From positions 930,001 through 994,000 of the forward strand of contig OZ176060.1 in assembly GCA_964247055.1 (NCBI GenBank): a stretch of 64,000 bases of DNA. Direction: 5' to 3'. Positions 1 through 12,166 of this stretch are shown here, piece by piece. This DNA is from Paragordius varius (lineage: Eukaryota > Nematomorpha). The notes beneath the pieces were generated by a model. That model was given only the letters and a program-made list of their open reading frames with translations. It was not told the origin of the DNA and ran no database searches. How positions within the stretch are numbered: the first letter of the stretch is position 1; the number at the start of each line of letters is the position of its first letter. Made by a program: the position numbers and the translations under genes.

Positions 1-384
1 ATTAAAATTTATAATAATCTAATTGAAATTGTTAATAAACATATTTTTTCTTGATAAATTTTTTTTACTTAAAAGCTTCTTAATATTACAGCGAGTATAT
101 ACTACATTACTCAAGTATTTTAAAATGAAAACTCGAAAAAAATAAGTAAAAGGAAATAATATAATTAAAATTGATTATAATATTTATAATTCTCTAAAAT
201 AAAGATTTTTTTAATCTCTCTTTTAAAGCTTTTATTATTACAGCGAGTATATACTTAATTATTCAAATATTTATAAAACAAAGACTTTATTTCTAATAGA
301 AATTTCAAATATAAACTCGAAAATAAAAAAATAAGTAAAAAGAAAGTTAATTAAAACTAAAATTGAATTGTTTATAATTCTATA

Positions 385-923
385 CAGTAAAAATTTAAAT
401 TCTACGGAAAAAACGTAAAATATAAAAACCAATTATTTTTATCTAAAAGACAACCATACTTTTAAAATTTATATTTTTATATATATACCATTTACAGTTC
501 AAATTCACCCTTGAACAATTCAAATTCACCCTTAAACAATTCAAATTTACCCTAAAAAGAAATTATGTTGTTTTAGAAACAATTATAACTTATTAATTAT
601 ATGAAATATATCTTTATTGCATAGTTTATTATTTTTATTTAAAACAAAATTTATATTTTTAAAATATATATTAAAATATAGGTAATTTTTTATTTTAAAA
701 TCACACATAAATTTTATTAGAGGGTGAATTTGAATTATTTAAGGGTAAATTTAAATTGTAATGGTATATAAATCAATATAGAAATTTTATTGTTAACTCA
801 ACAAATATGATTTTTACATTGTAATCAAATGTTTTTTATAGAAGAAATTTAAAAAGTATGGTTGTCTTTTGAATAAAACATATATTTTTACATTTTGTCC
901 GTATAAATTCACAGTTTTCACTG
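385..923 (+). mobile_element. pogo-like MITE, copy 1 (539 bp, one internal unit)
   Basis: A non-autonomous DNA transposon with no coding capacity. It starts with CAGTAAAAATTTAAATTCTA and ends with a sequence whose reverse complement begins CAGTGAAAACTGTGAATTTA. A TA dinucleotide flanks each end (383-384 and 924-925), as expected of Tc1/mariner/pogo insertions. The inverted arms extend inward through AAAAGACAACCATACTTTT on the left and AAAAAGTATGGTTGTCTTTT on the right, then through AATTCACCC/GGGTGAATT runs, about 200 bp per arm. This is the shortest complete copy and is a good reference for the basic unit. Confidence 0.85.
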
Positions 924-1984
924 TATTTGTTATAAAATAAAACACTTTTTTTCTTGATAAATTTCTGTAGATAGAAATTTCTTATTATAAAACTGGAAAA
1001 AAATAAGTAAAAGCAAAAAATCAAATTAATATTTATAATAATCTAATTAAAATTGTTAATAAAGACTTTTTTTTCTTGATAAATCTCTATAGATAGAAAT
1101 TTAAAATTATAAAACTCGAAAAAAAACAAGTAAAAGGAAATAATCTACAAATTGAAATTGTCAATTATAATAATAATAATAATATTCTTTATATAAACAC
1201 TTTTTTTTGATAAATCTTTTTTTTACTTAAAAGCTTCTTAATATTACAGCGAGTATTTACTACATTACTCAGTATTTTAAGAGCAAGGTGATATAAATCT
1301 AAAATATTCATGTCCTTGTTTAGAACAAGAAATAAATATTTTAAATTATAAACTCGAAAAAAATAAGTAAAAGGAAATAATATATAATTAAAATTTATAA
1401 TAATAATAATATTAGTCTATAAAATAAAGTTTTTTCTTAATAAATCTCTTTAGATAGAAATTTCAAATTAAAAAACTCGAAAATAAAATAAAATAATCTA
1501 GAAATTGAAATTGTTAATAATAATAATATTATTTGTTCTCTAAATTAAACACTTTTTTCTTAATAAATCTCTTTTACTTAAAAGCTTATTAATATTGCAG
1601 CGAGTATATACTTAATTACTCGAGTATTTTAAGAGAGAAAGGTTTTTTTAATCTAAAATATTCTTCTGGCTTCCTTGCTCGAATGAGGGCGAAAAATAAT
1701 TTCAAAAAAAACTCGAAAAAAATAAGTAAAAGGAAATAATCTAGAAAAATTGATAATAAATATAATATTTTTCTTTAAAATAAACACTTTTTTTCTTAAT
1801 AAAACTCTTTTACTTAAAGCTTAACAATATTAAAGCGAGTATATACTACATTACTCAAGTATTTTAAGAGAAAAAGGTTTTTAAATTTCAATTACGAGTG
1901 AGAACAAGAAATGAAAATTTCAAGTAAAAACTCGAAAAAAATAAGTAAAAGGAAACAATCTAATTTAATTTGTTGTTAATATTC

Positions 1985-2808
1985 TTTAAAAATTCAAATA
2001 ATTAACAAAAAAAACTAAAATATAAAAACGAATATATTTTTATACAAAAGACAACCATGCTTTTATAATTTTTATTTTTATATATATACCATTTACAGTT
2101 TAAATTCACCCTTGAACAATTCAAATTCACCCTTAAACAATTAAAATTTACCCTAAAAAGAAATTATGTGTTTTAGAAACAAATATAACTTATTAATTTT
2201 ATATAAAATTTATCTTTATGGCATAGTTTATTAATTTTTCAGTTTTATTTTAATTTAAAACAAAATTTTTATTTATAAAAATATATTTAAATATAGGTAA
2301 TTTTTTATCTTAAAAAACATATATTTTATATTTGAGGGTGAATTTGAATTATTCAAGGGTGAATTTGAATTGTAATGGTATATAAAAAATTTTTAGTATT
2401 TATTTTTATTTATAAAAATATAATAAAATATAGTAATTTTTTATCTTTTGAAAAAATATATTTTATTTGAGGGTGAATTTGAATTGTTTAAGGATATATA
2501 AATCAAGTATATAGAAATTTTTATTTATAAAAATATATTAAAATATAGGATTTTTTTAATCCTAAAAAACATATATTTTATTTGAGGGTGAATTTGAATT
2601 GTTCAAGAGTAAATTTGAATTTAAGGGTGAATTTAAATTGTAATGGTATATAAATCAATTATATAGAAATTTTTATTGGTTACTCAATCAAGTATGATTT
2701 ATACATTGTAATTAAATGTTTTTTAAAAAAGAAATTAAAAAAGTATGGTTGTCTTTTAAAATAAAATATATTTTACATTTTGTCCGTATAAATTCACAGT
2801 TTTCACTG
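1985..2808 (+). mobile_element. pogo-like MITE, copy 2 (about 824 bp, worn left tip)
   Basis: Same family and orientation as copy 1. The right end is intact, with TA at 2809-2810. The outermost left bases no longer read CAGT, although the arm is recognisable from AAAGACAACCATGC at about 2046 onward, so the left limit is approximate. The interior has about three copies of the 137-141-bp unit (AATTTTTTATC landmarks near 2294 and 2434, and a variant near 2548). Confidence 0.8.
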
Positions 2809-5740
2809 TATTGGTTTTCTAAAACAAAACACTTTTTTTTTCATGATAAATCTCTATAGATAGAAATTTCAAATTTCAAATTAAAAAACTCGAAAAAAAT
2901 AAGTAAAAGTAAATAATCTAATTAAAATTTATAATAATCTAATTGAAATTGTTAATAAACACTTTTTTCTTAATAAATCTCTTTTACTTAAGAGCTTAAC
3001 AATATTAAAGCGAGTATATACTTAATTACTCAGGTATTTAAAAGCAAGGTTTTTTAATTATTCTTGTGGCATCCTTGCTCGAATGAGGGCGAAAAAAAAA
3101 AATTTTAAGTAAAAACTCGAAAAAAATGAGTAAAAGGAAAGAATCTAGAAATTAAAATTGTTGATAAAAATAATATTATCTATAATAAACTCTTTTTAAA
3201 TCTCTTTAACTTAAAAGCTTAACAATATTAAAGCGAGTTTATACTATATTACTCAAGTATTTTAAAATCAAGGTTTTTTAATCTAAAATATTCATCTGGC
3301 TTACTTGCTCGAGTGAGAACATAGTAATTTCAAGTGAAAACTAAAAAAAGTAAAAGGAAACAATCTAATTAAAATTGATAATAATAATAATATTTATGTC
3401 AATAAACATTTTTTCTTGATAAATCTCTATAGATAGAAATTTCAAATTCTAAAACTCAAAAAAATGAAATAAAAGGAAACAATCTAGAAATTGAAATTCA
3501 TAATAATAGATATTATTAGTCTTAAAATAAACACTTTTTTCTTAATATATCTCTTTTAGTAAAAGCTTTTTAATATTACAGCGAGTATATACTAAATTAC
3601 TCAAGTATTTTAGAAACAAAAACTTTTATTCTAATAGAAATTTTAAATAAAAACTCGAAAAAAATAAGTAAAAGGAAATAATCTAGAAATTGAAATTGAA
3701 AATATAATATTATTCTTTTAAAGACTTTTTTTTCTTGATAAATCTGTATAACTGTAAAGCTTATTTATATTAAAGCGAGTATATACTTAATTACTCAAGT
3801 TTTTTAAAAGCAAGGTTTATTTCAACTTTAAATATTCATTTAGTTTCCTTAATAGAGTGAGGGCGAAAAATAGAAATTTTAAAAAACTCGAATAAAATAC
3901 GTAAATCTAATTAAAATTGATAATAAAAATAATATTAATGTCTAAAATAAACACTTTTTTCTGGATAAATCTCTTTAGATAGAAATTTCAAATAAAAACT
4001 CGAAAAAAATAAGTAAAAGGAAATAATCTAGAAATCGAAATTGTTGATAATAAAAATAATATTATTATCTATAATAAACACTTTTTTTCTTAATAAATTT
4101 CTTTTACTTAAAAGCTTCTTAATATTACAGCGAGTATATACTACATTACCCAAGTATTTTAAGCAAGAAAGAAAAATATTTAATCTAAAATTTTATAATC
4201 TAAAATATTCTGTGGCTTCTTTGTTCGAGTTAGAGCAATAAATAGTAATTTTAAGTAAAAACTCGAAAAAAATAAGTAAAAGGAAAGAATCTAATTGATA
4301 TTGATAATAAATATAATATTATTCTTTAAATAGAGATTTTTCTTGATAAATCTCTTTAGATAAAAAGCTTAACAATATTAAAGCGAGTATATACTACATT
4401 ACTCAAGTATTTTAAGAGAAAAAGCAATGTTTTTTAAATCTAAAATATTCCTACGAAAACGAGAAATAAAAATTTCAAATAAAAAACTCGAAAAAAAAAC
4501 AATTAAAAGGAAATAATCTAGAAATTAAAATTGATAATAATAATAATATTATTCTCTAAAACAAAACACTTTTTTTCTTAATAAATCTCTGTAGATAGAA
4601 ATTTCAAATTATAAAAACTCGAAAAAAATAAGTAAAAGGAAACAATCAAGAAATTGAAATTGTTAATTTTAATAAAAATATTATTCTCTAAAACAACACA
4701 CTTTTTTTCTTAATAAATCTCTTTTACTTAAAAGCTTATTAATATTACAGCGAGTATTTACTACATTACTCAAGAATTTTAAGAGAAATAATAAATAAGG
4801 TTTTTTAAATATAAAATATTCCTGTGGATTCCAATTGAAATTTCAAATTATAAAACTAGAAAAAAATAAGTAAAAGGAAATAATCTTAAAATTGATAATT
4901 AATAAATATTAATGTCTGAAATAAACACTTTTTTGTTGATAATTCTGTTTAACTTAAAAGCTTAACAATATTAAAGCGAGTATATACTTATTTACTTAAG
5001 TTCTTTAAAAGCAACTTTTATTCTAAAATATTCCTGTGGATTTCCTTTGAAATTTTAAATGAAAAACTCGAAAAAAAAAAAATAAGTAAAAGGAAACAGT
5101 TTAATTGAAATTGATAATAAAAATAATATTATACTCTAAAACAAAACACTTTTTTCTTTATAAATTTTCTTTTACATAAAAGCTTAACAATATTAAAGTG
5201 AGTATATACTTAAATCAAGTATTTTTTAAAAAAAAAGATCGAAAATAATAAGTAAAAGGAAACAATCTAGAAATTAAAATTGTTAATTAAAAAATAATAT
5301 TATTCTCTGAAATAAAACACTTTTTTCTTAATAAATCTCTTTTACTTAAAAGCTTATTAATATTACAGCGATATTACTCAAGTATTTTACAAAATTTTCT
5401 ATTCTTAAATATTCCTTTCTTTTTGAACATTTCAAATAAAAAAACTCGAAAATAAAAAAAAGTAAAAGGAAATAAACTAGAATTTGAATTGATAAATATA
5501 ATATTATTCTTTAAAACAAAACACTTTTTTCTTGATAAATCTCTTTTACTTAAAATCTTCTTAATATTAAAGCGAGTATATACTTCATTACTCATATATT
5601 TTAAGAAAAAGAAAGAAATAAAGAGGTTTTTAGATCTAAAATATATCTTTGAATTCTTTTTGAAATTTAAATTAAAAACTCGAAAAAAATAAGTAAAAGG
5701 AAATAATTTAATTAAAACTAAAATTGTTGATAATTCTATA

Positions 5741-6425
5741 CGGTAAAAATTTAAATTCTACAGAAAAAAACGTAAAAATATAAAAACAAATATTTTTATC
5801 TAAAAAACAACCATACTTTTAAAATTTATATTTTTATATATATATAACCATTTACAGTTCAAATTCACCCTTGAACAATTCAAATTTACCCTTAAACACA
5901 ATTAAAATTTACCCTAAAAAGAAATTATGTTGTTTTAGAAACAAATATAACTTATTAATTATATGAAATATATCTGTATGACATAATTTATTATTTTAAT
6001 TTAAAATTTTTATTTATAAAAATATATTAAAATATAGGTAATTTTTTATCTTAAAAAACATATTTTGAATTGTTTAAGGGTGAATTTGAATTGTTCAAGG
6101 GTGAATTTTAATTTAAGAGTGAATTAAAATTTTCAGTTACATTTTTATTTATAAAAATATATTAAAATATAGGTAATTTTTTATCTTTTGAAAAAAAAAT
6201 ATATTTTATATTTGAGGGTGAATTTGAATTGTTTAAGGGTGAATTTGTATTGTAATGGTATATAAATCAATTATATAGAAATTTTTATTGTTAACTCAAT
6301 CAAATATGATTTTTTACATTGTAATTAAATATTTTTATGAATTAATTTAGGTTTAAAAAGTATGGTTGTTTTTTGAAAAAAATATATTTTTACATTTTGT
6401 CCGTATAAATTCACAGTTTTCACTG
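5741..6425 (+). mobile_element. pogo-like MITE, copy 3 (685 bp, two internal units)
   Basis: The left tip reads CGGTAAAAATTTAAATTCTA, with one base changed in CAGT. It is preceded by TA (5739-5740) and by the usual left flank GTTGATAATTCTA. The right end is intact with TA at 6426-6427. Two internal units have AATTTTTTATC landmarks near 6036 and 6174. The right flank is satellite A of the short, boxless form. Confidence 0.84.
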
Positions 6426-7186
6426 TATTGGTTTCTAAAACAAAACGCTTTATTTTCTTGATAAATCTCTATAGATAGTAATTTCAAGTAAAAACTCGAA
6501 AAAAACAAGTAAAATGAAATAATCTAGAAATTAAAATTGATAATTAAAAATAATATTATTCTTTAAATAAAGACTTTTTCTGGATAAATCGCTTTTTTAA
6601 GGCTTTTAATAAAGCGAGTATATACTACATTACTCAAGTATTTTAAAATTAAGGTTTTAAAATCTAATATATTACTGTGGATTACTCAAGATTCAAAAAA
6701 AACTCGAAAATAAAAAAAGAAGTAATCAAGAATTTGAAATTGATAATAATATTATTATTTTCCAAAACAAAACACTACTTTTTTCTAGATAAATCGCTTT
6801 TTCTTAAAAGCTTCTAGATATTACAGCGAGTATATACTTCATTACTCAAGTATTTTAAGAGAGAAAAAACATATGAATCTAAAATATTCCTGTGGATATT
6901 TTTAAAATTTAAATTAAAAACTCGAAAAAGGAAAAAATCTAGAAAATTTGTTAATTTTAATAATAATATTAATTGTTCTCTAAAATAAAACACTTTTTTC
7001 TTGATAAATTGCTCTAAAAGCTTATCAATAATAAAGCGAGTATATACTACATTACTCAAGTATTTTAAAAGCAAGATTTTTTAAATATTTCTGTGGGTTT
7101 CCTTTGAAATTAAAATTTCAAGTAAAAACTCGAAAAAATAAGTAAAAGGAAACAATCTAGAAATTGAAATTGTTGATAATGCTATA

Positions 7187-8446
7187 CAGTAAAAATTTAA
7201 ATTCTAGGGAAAAAAACGTAAAAATATAAAAACAAATAGGTTATCTAAAAGAAAACCATACTTTTAAAATTTTTATTTTTATATATATATATACCATTTA
7301 CAGTTCAATTTCACCCTTGAACAATTCAAATTTACCCCTACAATTAAAATTTATCCTAAAAAGGAAATTATGTGTTTTAGAAACAAATATAACTTATTAA
7401 TTATATATGAAATATATCTGTATGGCATAGTTTATTATTTTAATTTAAAAAAATTTTATTTTTTAAAAATATATTAAAATATAAGTAATTTTTTATCTTA
7501 AAAAACATATATTTTGTGAATTTGAATTGTTTAAGGGTCAATTTTACTGTAAATGGTATATAAATCAAGTATAAAGAAATTTTTTTTATAAAAATATATT
7601 AAAATATAATTAATTTTTTATCTTTTGAAAAAAAATTTATTTTATTTGAGGGTAAATTTGAATTGTTTAAGGGTGAATTTGAATTGTAATGGTATATAAA
7701 TCAAGTATATATATAGTAATTTCTATTTATAAAAATATATTAAAATATAGGTAATTTTTTATCTTTTGAAAAAACATATATTTTATTTGAGGGTGAATTT
7801 AAATTGTTTAAGGGTAAATTTGAATTGTAATGGTATATAAAAAAATTTTAGTTACATTTTTATTTATAAAAATATATTAAAATATAGGTAATTTTTTATC
7901 TTTTGAAAAAACATATATTTTATTTGAGGGTAAATTTAAATTGTTCAAGGGTGAATTTGAATTGTAATGGTATATAAATCAAGTATATAGAAATTTTTAT
8001 TTATAAAAATATATTCTGAAATATAGGTAATTTTTTATCTTAAAAACATTTATTTTATTTGAGGGTGAATTTGAATTGTTCAAGGGTGAATTTGAATTCT
8101 AATGGTATAAAAATCAAGTATATAGAAATTATTTTTTAAAAATATATTAAAATATAGGTAATTTTTTATTTTTTGAAAAAATATATTTTATTTGAGGGTG
8201 AATTTGAATTGTTTAAGGGTAAATTTTTATTTTAAGGGTAAATTTGAATTGTTCAAGGGTGAAATTGAATTGTAAATGGTATATAAATCAAGTATATATA
8301 GAAATTTTTATTGTTAACTCAATCAAATATGATTTTTATTTTATAATCAAATGTTTTTTATAAAAGAAATTAAAAAAGTATGGTTGTCTTTTGATCAAAA
8401 AAATAAATTTTAACATTTTGTCCGTATAAATTCACAGTTTTCACTG
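7187..8446 (+). mobile_element. pogo-like MITE, copy 4 (1260 bp, about six internal units)
   Basis: Both ends are present (CAGTAAAAATTTAAATTCTA at the left, TTTTCACTG at the right) with flanking TA. Inside are about six tandem copies of the 137-141-bp unit; landmarks lie near 7491, 7613, 7752, 7890, 8028 and 8160. Each unit carries GGGTGAATTTGAATTGT, TAATGGTATATAAATCAAG and TAAAATATAGGTAATTTTTT. Its length fits copy 1 plus about five extra units. Confidence 0.86.
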
Positions 8447-9619
8447 TATTGATTCTAAAACAAAACACTTTTTTCTTGATAAATCTCTATAGATAGAAAT
8501 TTTAAATTATAAAACTCGATAAAATTGAGTAAAAGGAAACAATCTAATTAAAATTTATAATAATCTAATTGAAATTGTTAACAAAACACTTTCTTTCTTC
8601 ATAAATTTCTTTTACTTAAAAAACTTAACAATATTAAAGCGAGTATTTACTACATTACTCAAGTATTTTAAGAGAAATATGGAATAAGGTTTTTTATTCT
8701 AAAATCTTACTGTGGATTCCCTTTGAAATTTCAAATAAAAAACTCAAAAAAAATAAGTAAAAGGAAACAATTTAATTAAAATTTATAATAATGATAATAA
8801 TATTTATTCTTTAAATAAGATTTTTTTTTAATAAATCTTTTACTTAAAAGCTATTTAATATTAAATCGAGTATATACTTAATACAAGTATTTTAAAGGCA
8901 AAATTTTTGAATCTTAATTATTCATGTGGCTTCCTTGCTCGAGTTAAAGCGAGAATTAAAAATTTCAAGTAAAAACTTGAAAAAAATAAGTAAAAGCAAA
9001 TGATATAGAAATTAAAATTGTTAATTATAATAATAATATAATTTATTCTCTAAAATGACCACTTTTTTCTTAATAAATCTCTTTTACTCAAAAGCTTATT
9101 ATTACAGCGAGTATATACTACATTACTCAAGTATTTCAAAACAAAGACTTTTATTCTAATAGAATTTCAAATGAAAAACTTGAAATAATAAGTAAAAGGA
9201 AATAATCTAATTAAAATTTATAATAACAATAATATTATTCTCTAAAATAAAGTTTTTTTTATAAATTTTCTTTTACTTAAAAGCTTCTTTATATTACAAC
9301 GAGTATATACTACAATACTCAAGTATTTTAAGACAAAAATTTAAAAAAAGTCTTAAAAGGAAATAATCTAGAAATTAAAATTGTTGATAAATATAATATT
9401 ATTCTTTAAATAAAGTTTTTTCTTAATAAATCTCTTTTTACTTAAAAGCTTCTTAATATTACAGCGAGTATATACTACATTACTCAAGTATTTAAAAAGA
9501 AAGGTTTTTTTAATCTTAATTATTTATGTGGATTCCCTTTGAAATTTCAAATTAAAAACTCGAAAAAAATAAGTAAAAGGAATAATCTAATTAAAATTGA
9601 AATTGTTGATAATACTATA

Positions 9620-10179
9620 CAGTAAAAATTTAAATTCTATACGAATAAAACCTACAAATATAAAAACAAATATTTTAATCTAAAAGACAACCATACTTTT
9701 AAAATTTTATTTTTATATATATTTATATTTATATATACCATTTACAGTTCAAATTCACCCTTGAACAATTAAAATTTACCCTAAAAAGAAATTAAAATTT
9801 ACCCAAAAAAGAAATTATGTGTTTTAGAAACAAATATAACTTATTAATTATATAAAAAATATCTGTATGGCGCATAGTTTATTATATTTATTTATAAAAA
9901 ATTTTATTTTTATTTATAAAAATATATTAAAATATAGGTAATTTTTTATCTTAAAAAACATATATTTTATAATTAAGGGTGAATTTGAATTGTTCAAGGG
10001 TGAATTTGAATTGTAATGGTATATAAATCAAGTATATAGAAATTATTAGTAAATCAATTAAATATGATTTTTCATTGTAATCAAATTTTTTTTATTGGAT
10101 AAATTAAAAAAGTATGGTTGTCTTTTGAAAAAAAAATAAATTTTTACATTTTGTCCGTATAAATTCACAGTTTTCACTG
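9620..10179 (+). mobile_element. pogo-like MITE, copy 5 (560 bp, one internal unit)
   Basis: A complete copy with CAGT at the left, TTTTCACTG at the right and TA on both sides (9618-9619, 10180-10181). It has one internal unit (landmark near 9938), and its length is close to that of copy 1. It is followed by a short, boxless satellite A monomer. Confidence 0.85.
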
Positions 10180-11900
10180 TATTGGTTTTCTAAAACAAAA
10201 CACTTTTTTCTTGATAAATCTCTATAGGAATAGAAATTTCAAATTAAAAACTCGAAAAAAAGAAGTAAAAGGAAACAATTTAAAACTGAAATTTATAATA
10301 ATCTAATTGAAATTGTTAATATTAGAAATAAACACTTTTTTCTTGATAAATCGCTTTTTTAAAATGCTTATTAATATTAAAACGGGTATTTACTATATTA
10401 ATCAAGAATTTTAAAAGCAAAGACTTTAATTCTAATAGAATTTCAAGTAAAAACTTGAAAAAAATAAGTAAAAGGAAATAATCTAGAAATTGAAATGATA
10501 ATTAAAATAATATTATTCTCTAAAACAACACACTTTTTTTCTAAATTTTCTTTTACTTAAAAGCTTCTTAATATTAAAGCGAGTATATACTTAATTATTC
10601 AAGTATTTTAAAAACAAAGACTTTTATTCTAATAAAAATTTTAAATGAAAAACTCAAAAAAATAAGTAAAAGGAAACAATATTAAAAATTAAAATTCATA
10701 ATAATAATATTATTATTCTTTAAAATAAAGATTTTTTTTTAATAAATTTCTTTTACTTAAAAGCTTATTAATATTAAAGCGAGTATATACTACATTACTC
10801 AAGTATTTTAATAGAAAAACTCGAAAATAAAAAAAAGTAAAAGGAAATAATCTAATTAAAATTGATAATAATAATATTATTTTCTAAAACAACACACTTT
10901 TTTTCTGGATAAATCTCTATAGGATAGAAATTTCAAATAAAAACTCGAAAATAAAAAAAGGAAACAATCTAATTAAAATTGTTAATTATAAATATAATAT
11001 TATAAAATAAGCACTTTATTTCTTGATAAATCTCTATAGGTAGAAATTTCAAATTTCAAATGAAAACTCGAAAAAAATAAGTAAAAGGAAATAATCTAGA
11101 AGAAATTGTTGATAAAAATATTATTTTTCTTTAAATAAAGTTTTTTTTTATAAATTTTTACTTAAAAGCTTCTTAATATTATAGCGAGTATATACTTAAT
11201 TACTCAAGTATTATAAAAATAAAGACTTTTCTTTTAATAGAAACAAATAAAAACTCGAAAATATAGAAAAAATAAGTAAAAGGAAATAATTTAGAAATTG
11301 AAATTGATATTAAAAATAATATTATTCTATAAAACAAAACACTTTTTTTCTTGATAAAAATGCTTTTTCTTAAAGTTTAACAATATTACAGCGAGTATAT
11401 ACTTAATTACTCAAGTATTTTAAAAGCAAGGTTTTATAATCTAATATATTACTGTGGATTTCTTTTAATAGAAATTTTAAAACTCAAAAATAAAAAAAGG
11501 AAACAATCTAAAGTCGAAATTTATAATAAATATAATATTATTCTTTAAATAAAGTTTTTCTTTATAAATTTCTTTTTTACTTAAAAGCTTAACAATATTA
11601 AAGCGAGTATATACTACATTACTCAAGTATTTTAAATAAAAACTTGAAAAAATTGAGTAAAAGGAAATAATCTAAAAATTGAAATTGATAATAAATATAA
11701 TATTATTCTTTAAATAAAGTTTTTTCTTGATAAATCGCTTTTTCTCAAAAACTTATTAATATTAAAGCGAGTATAAACTTAATTATTAAGTATTTAAAAA
11801 GGTTTATTTGAATCTAAATTATTCTTTGCTCGAGTGAGAACGAGAAATATAAATTTCAAATTATAAAACAAGAAAAATAAAAAAAAAGTTAAAGGAAATA

Positions 11901-12166
11901 GTCTTTTATCTTAAAAAACATATATTTTATTTGAGGGTGAATTTGAATTATTTAAGGGTGAATTAGAATGTTTAAGGGTAAATCTTTCTTTTTATAAATA
12001 TAATTCTAAAGTATTATATAAAAAATTTTATTGGTAATTCAATCAATATGTATTTTACATTGTAATTAAATGTTTTTTATAAAAGAAATAAAAAAAGTAT
12101 GGTTGTTTTTTGAATAAAAAAAATATATTTTTACATTTTGTCCGTATAAATTCACAGTTTTCACTG
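11901..12166 (+). mobile_element. pogo-like MITE, copy 6 (right part only)
   Basis: Only the right part of the element remains. Satellite A sequence ending AAAGGAAATAG passes directly into the internal landmark CTTTTATCTTAAAAAACATA. The right end is intact, with TTTTCACTG then TA at 12167-12168. The left arm and target site are missing, so this copy arose by deletion or unequal exchange and not by a separate clean insertion. The breakpoint is approximate to a few bases. Confidence 0.8.

Noticed and set aside
836-1024. Open frame of 62 codons overlapping the right end of MITE copy 1
   Set aside because: It crosses from the MITE arm into satellite A and is not open in the other copies. The MITE is far too short to encode a transposase.
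4041-4241. Open frame of 66 codons on the plus strand, and similar frames at 5489-5692 and 58580-58825
   Set aside because: They run through satellite A monomers, start in AT-rich repeat sequence, and differ between monomers by indels that break the frame. There is no domain, no signal and no neighbouring gene.
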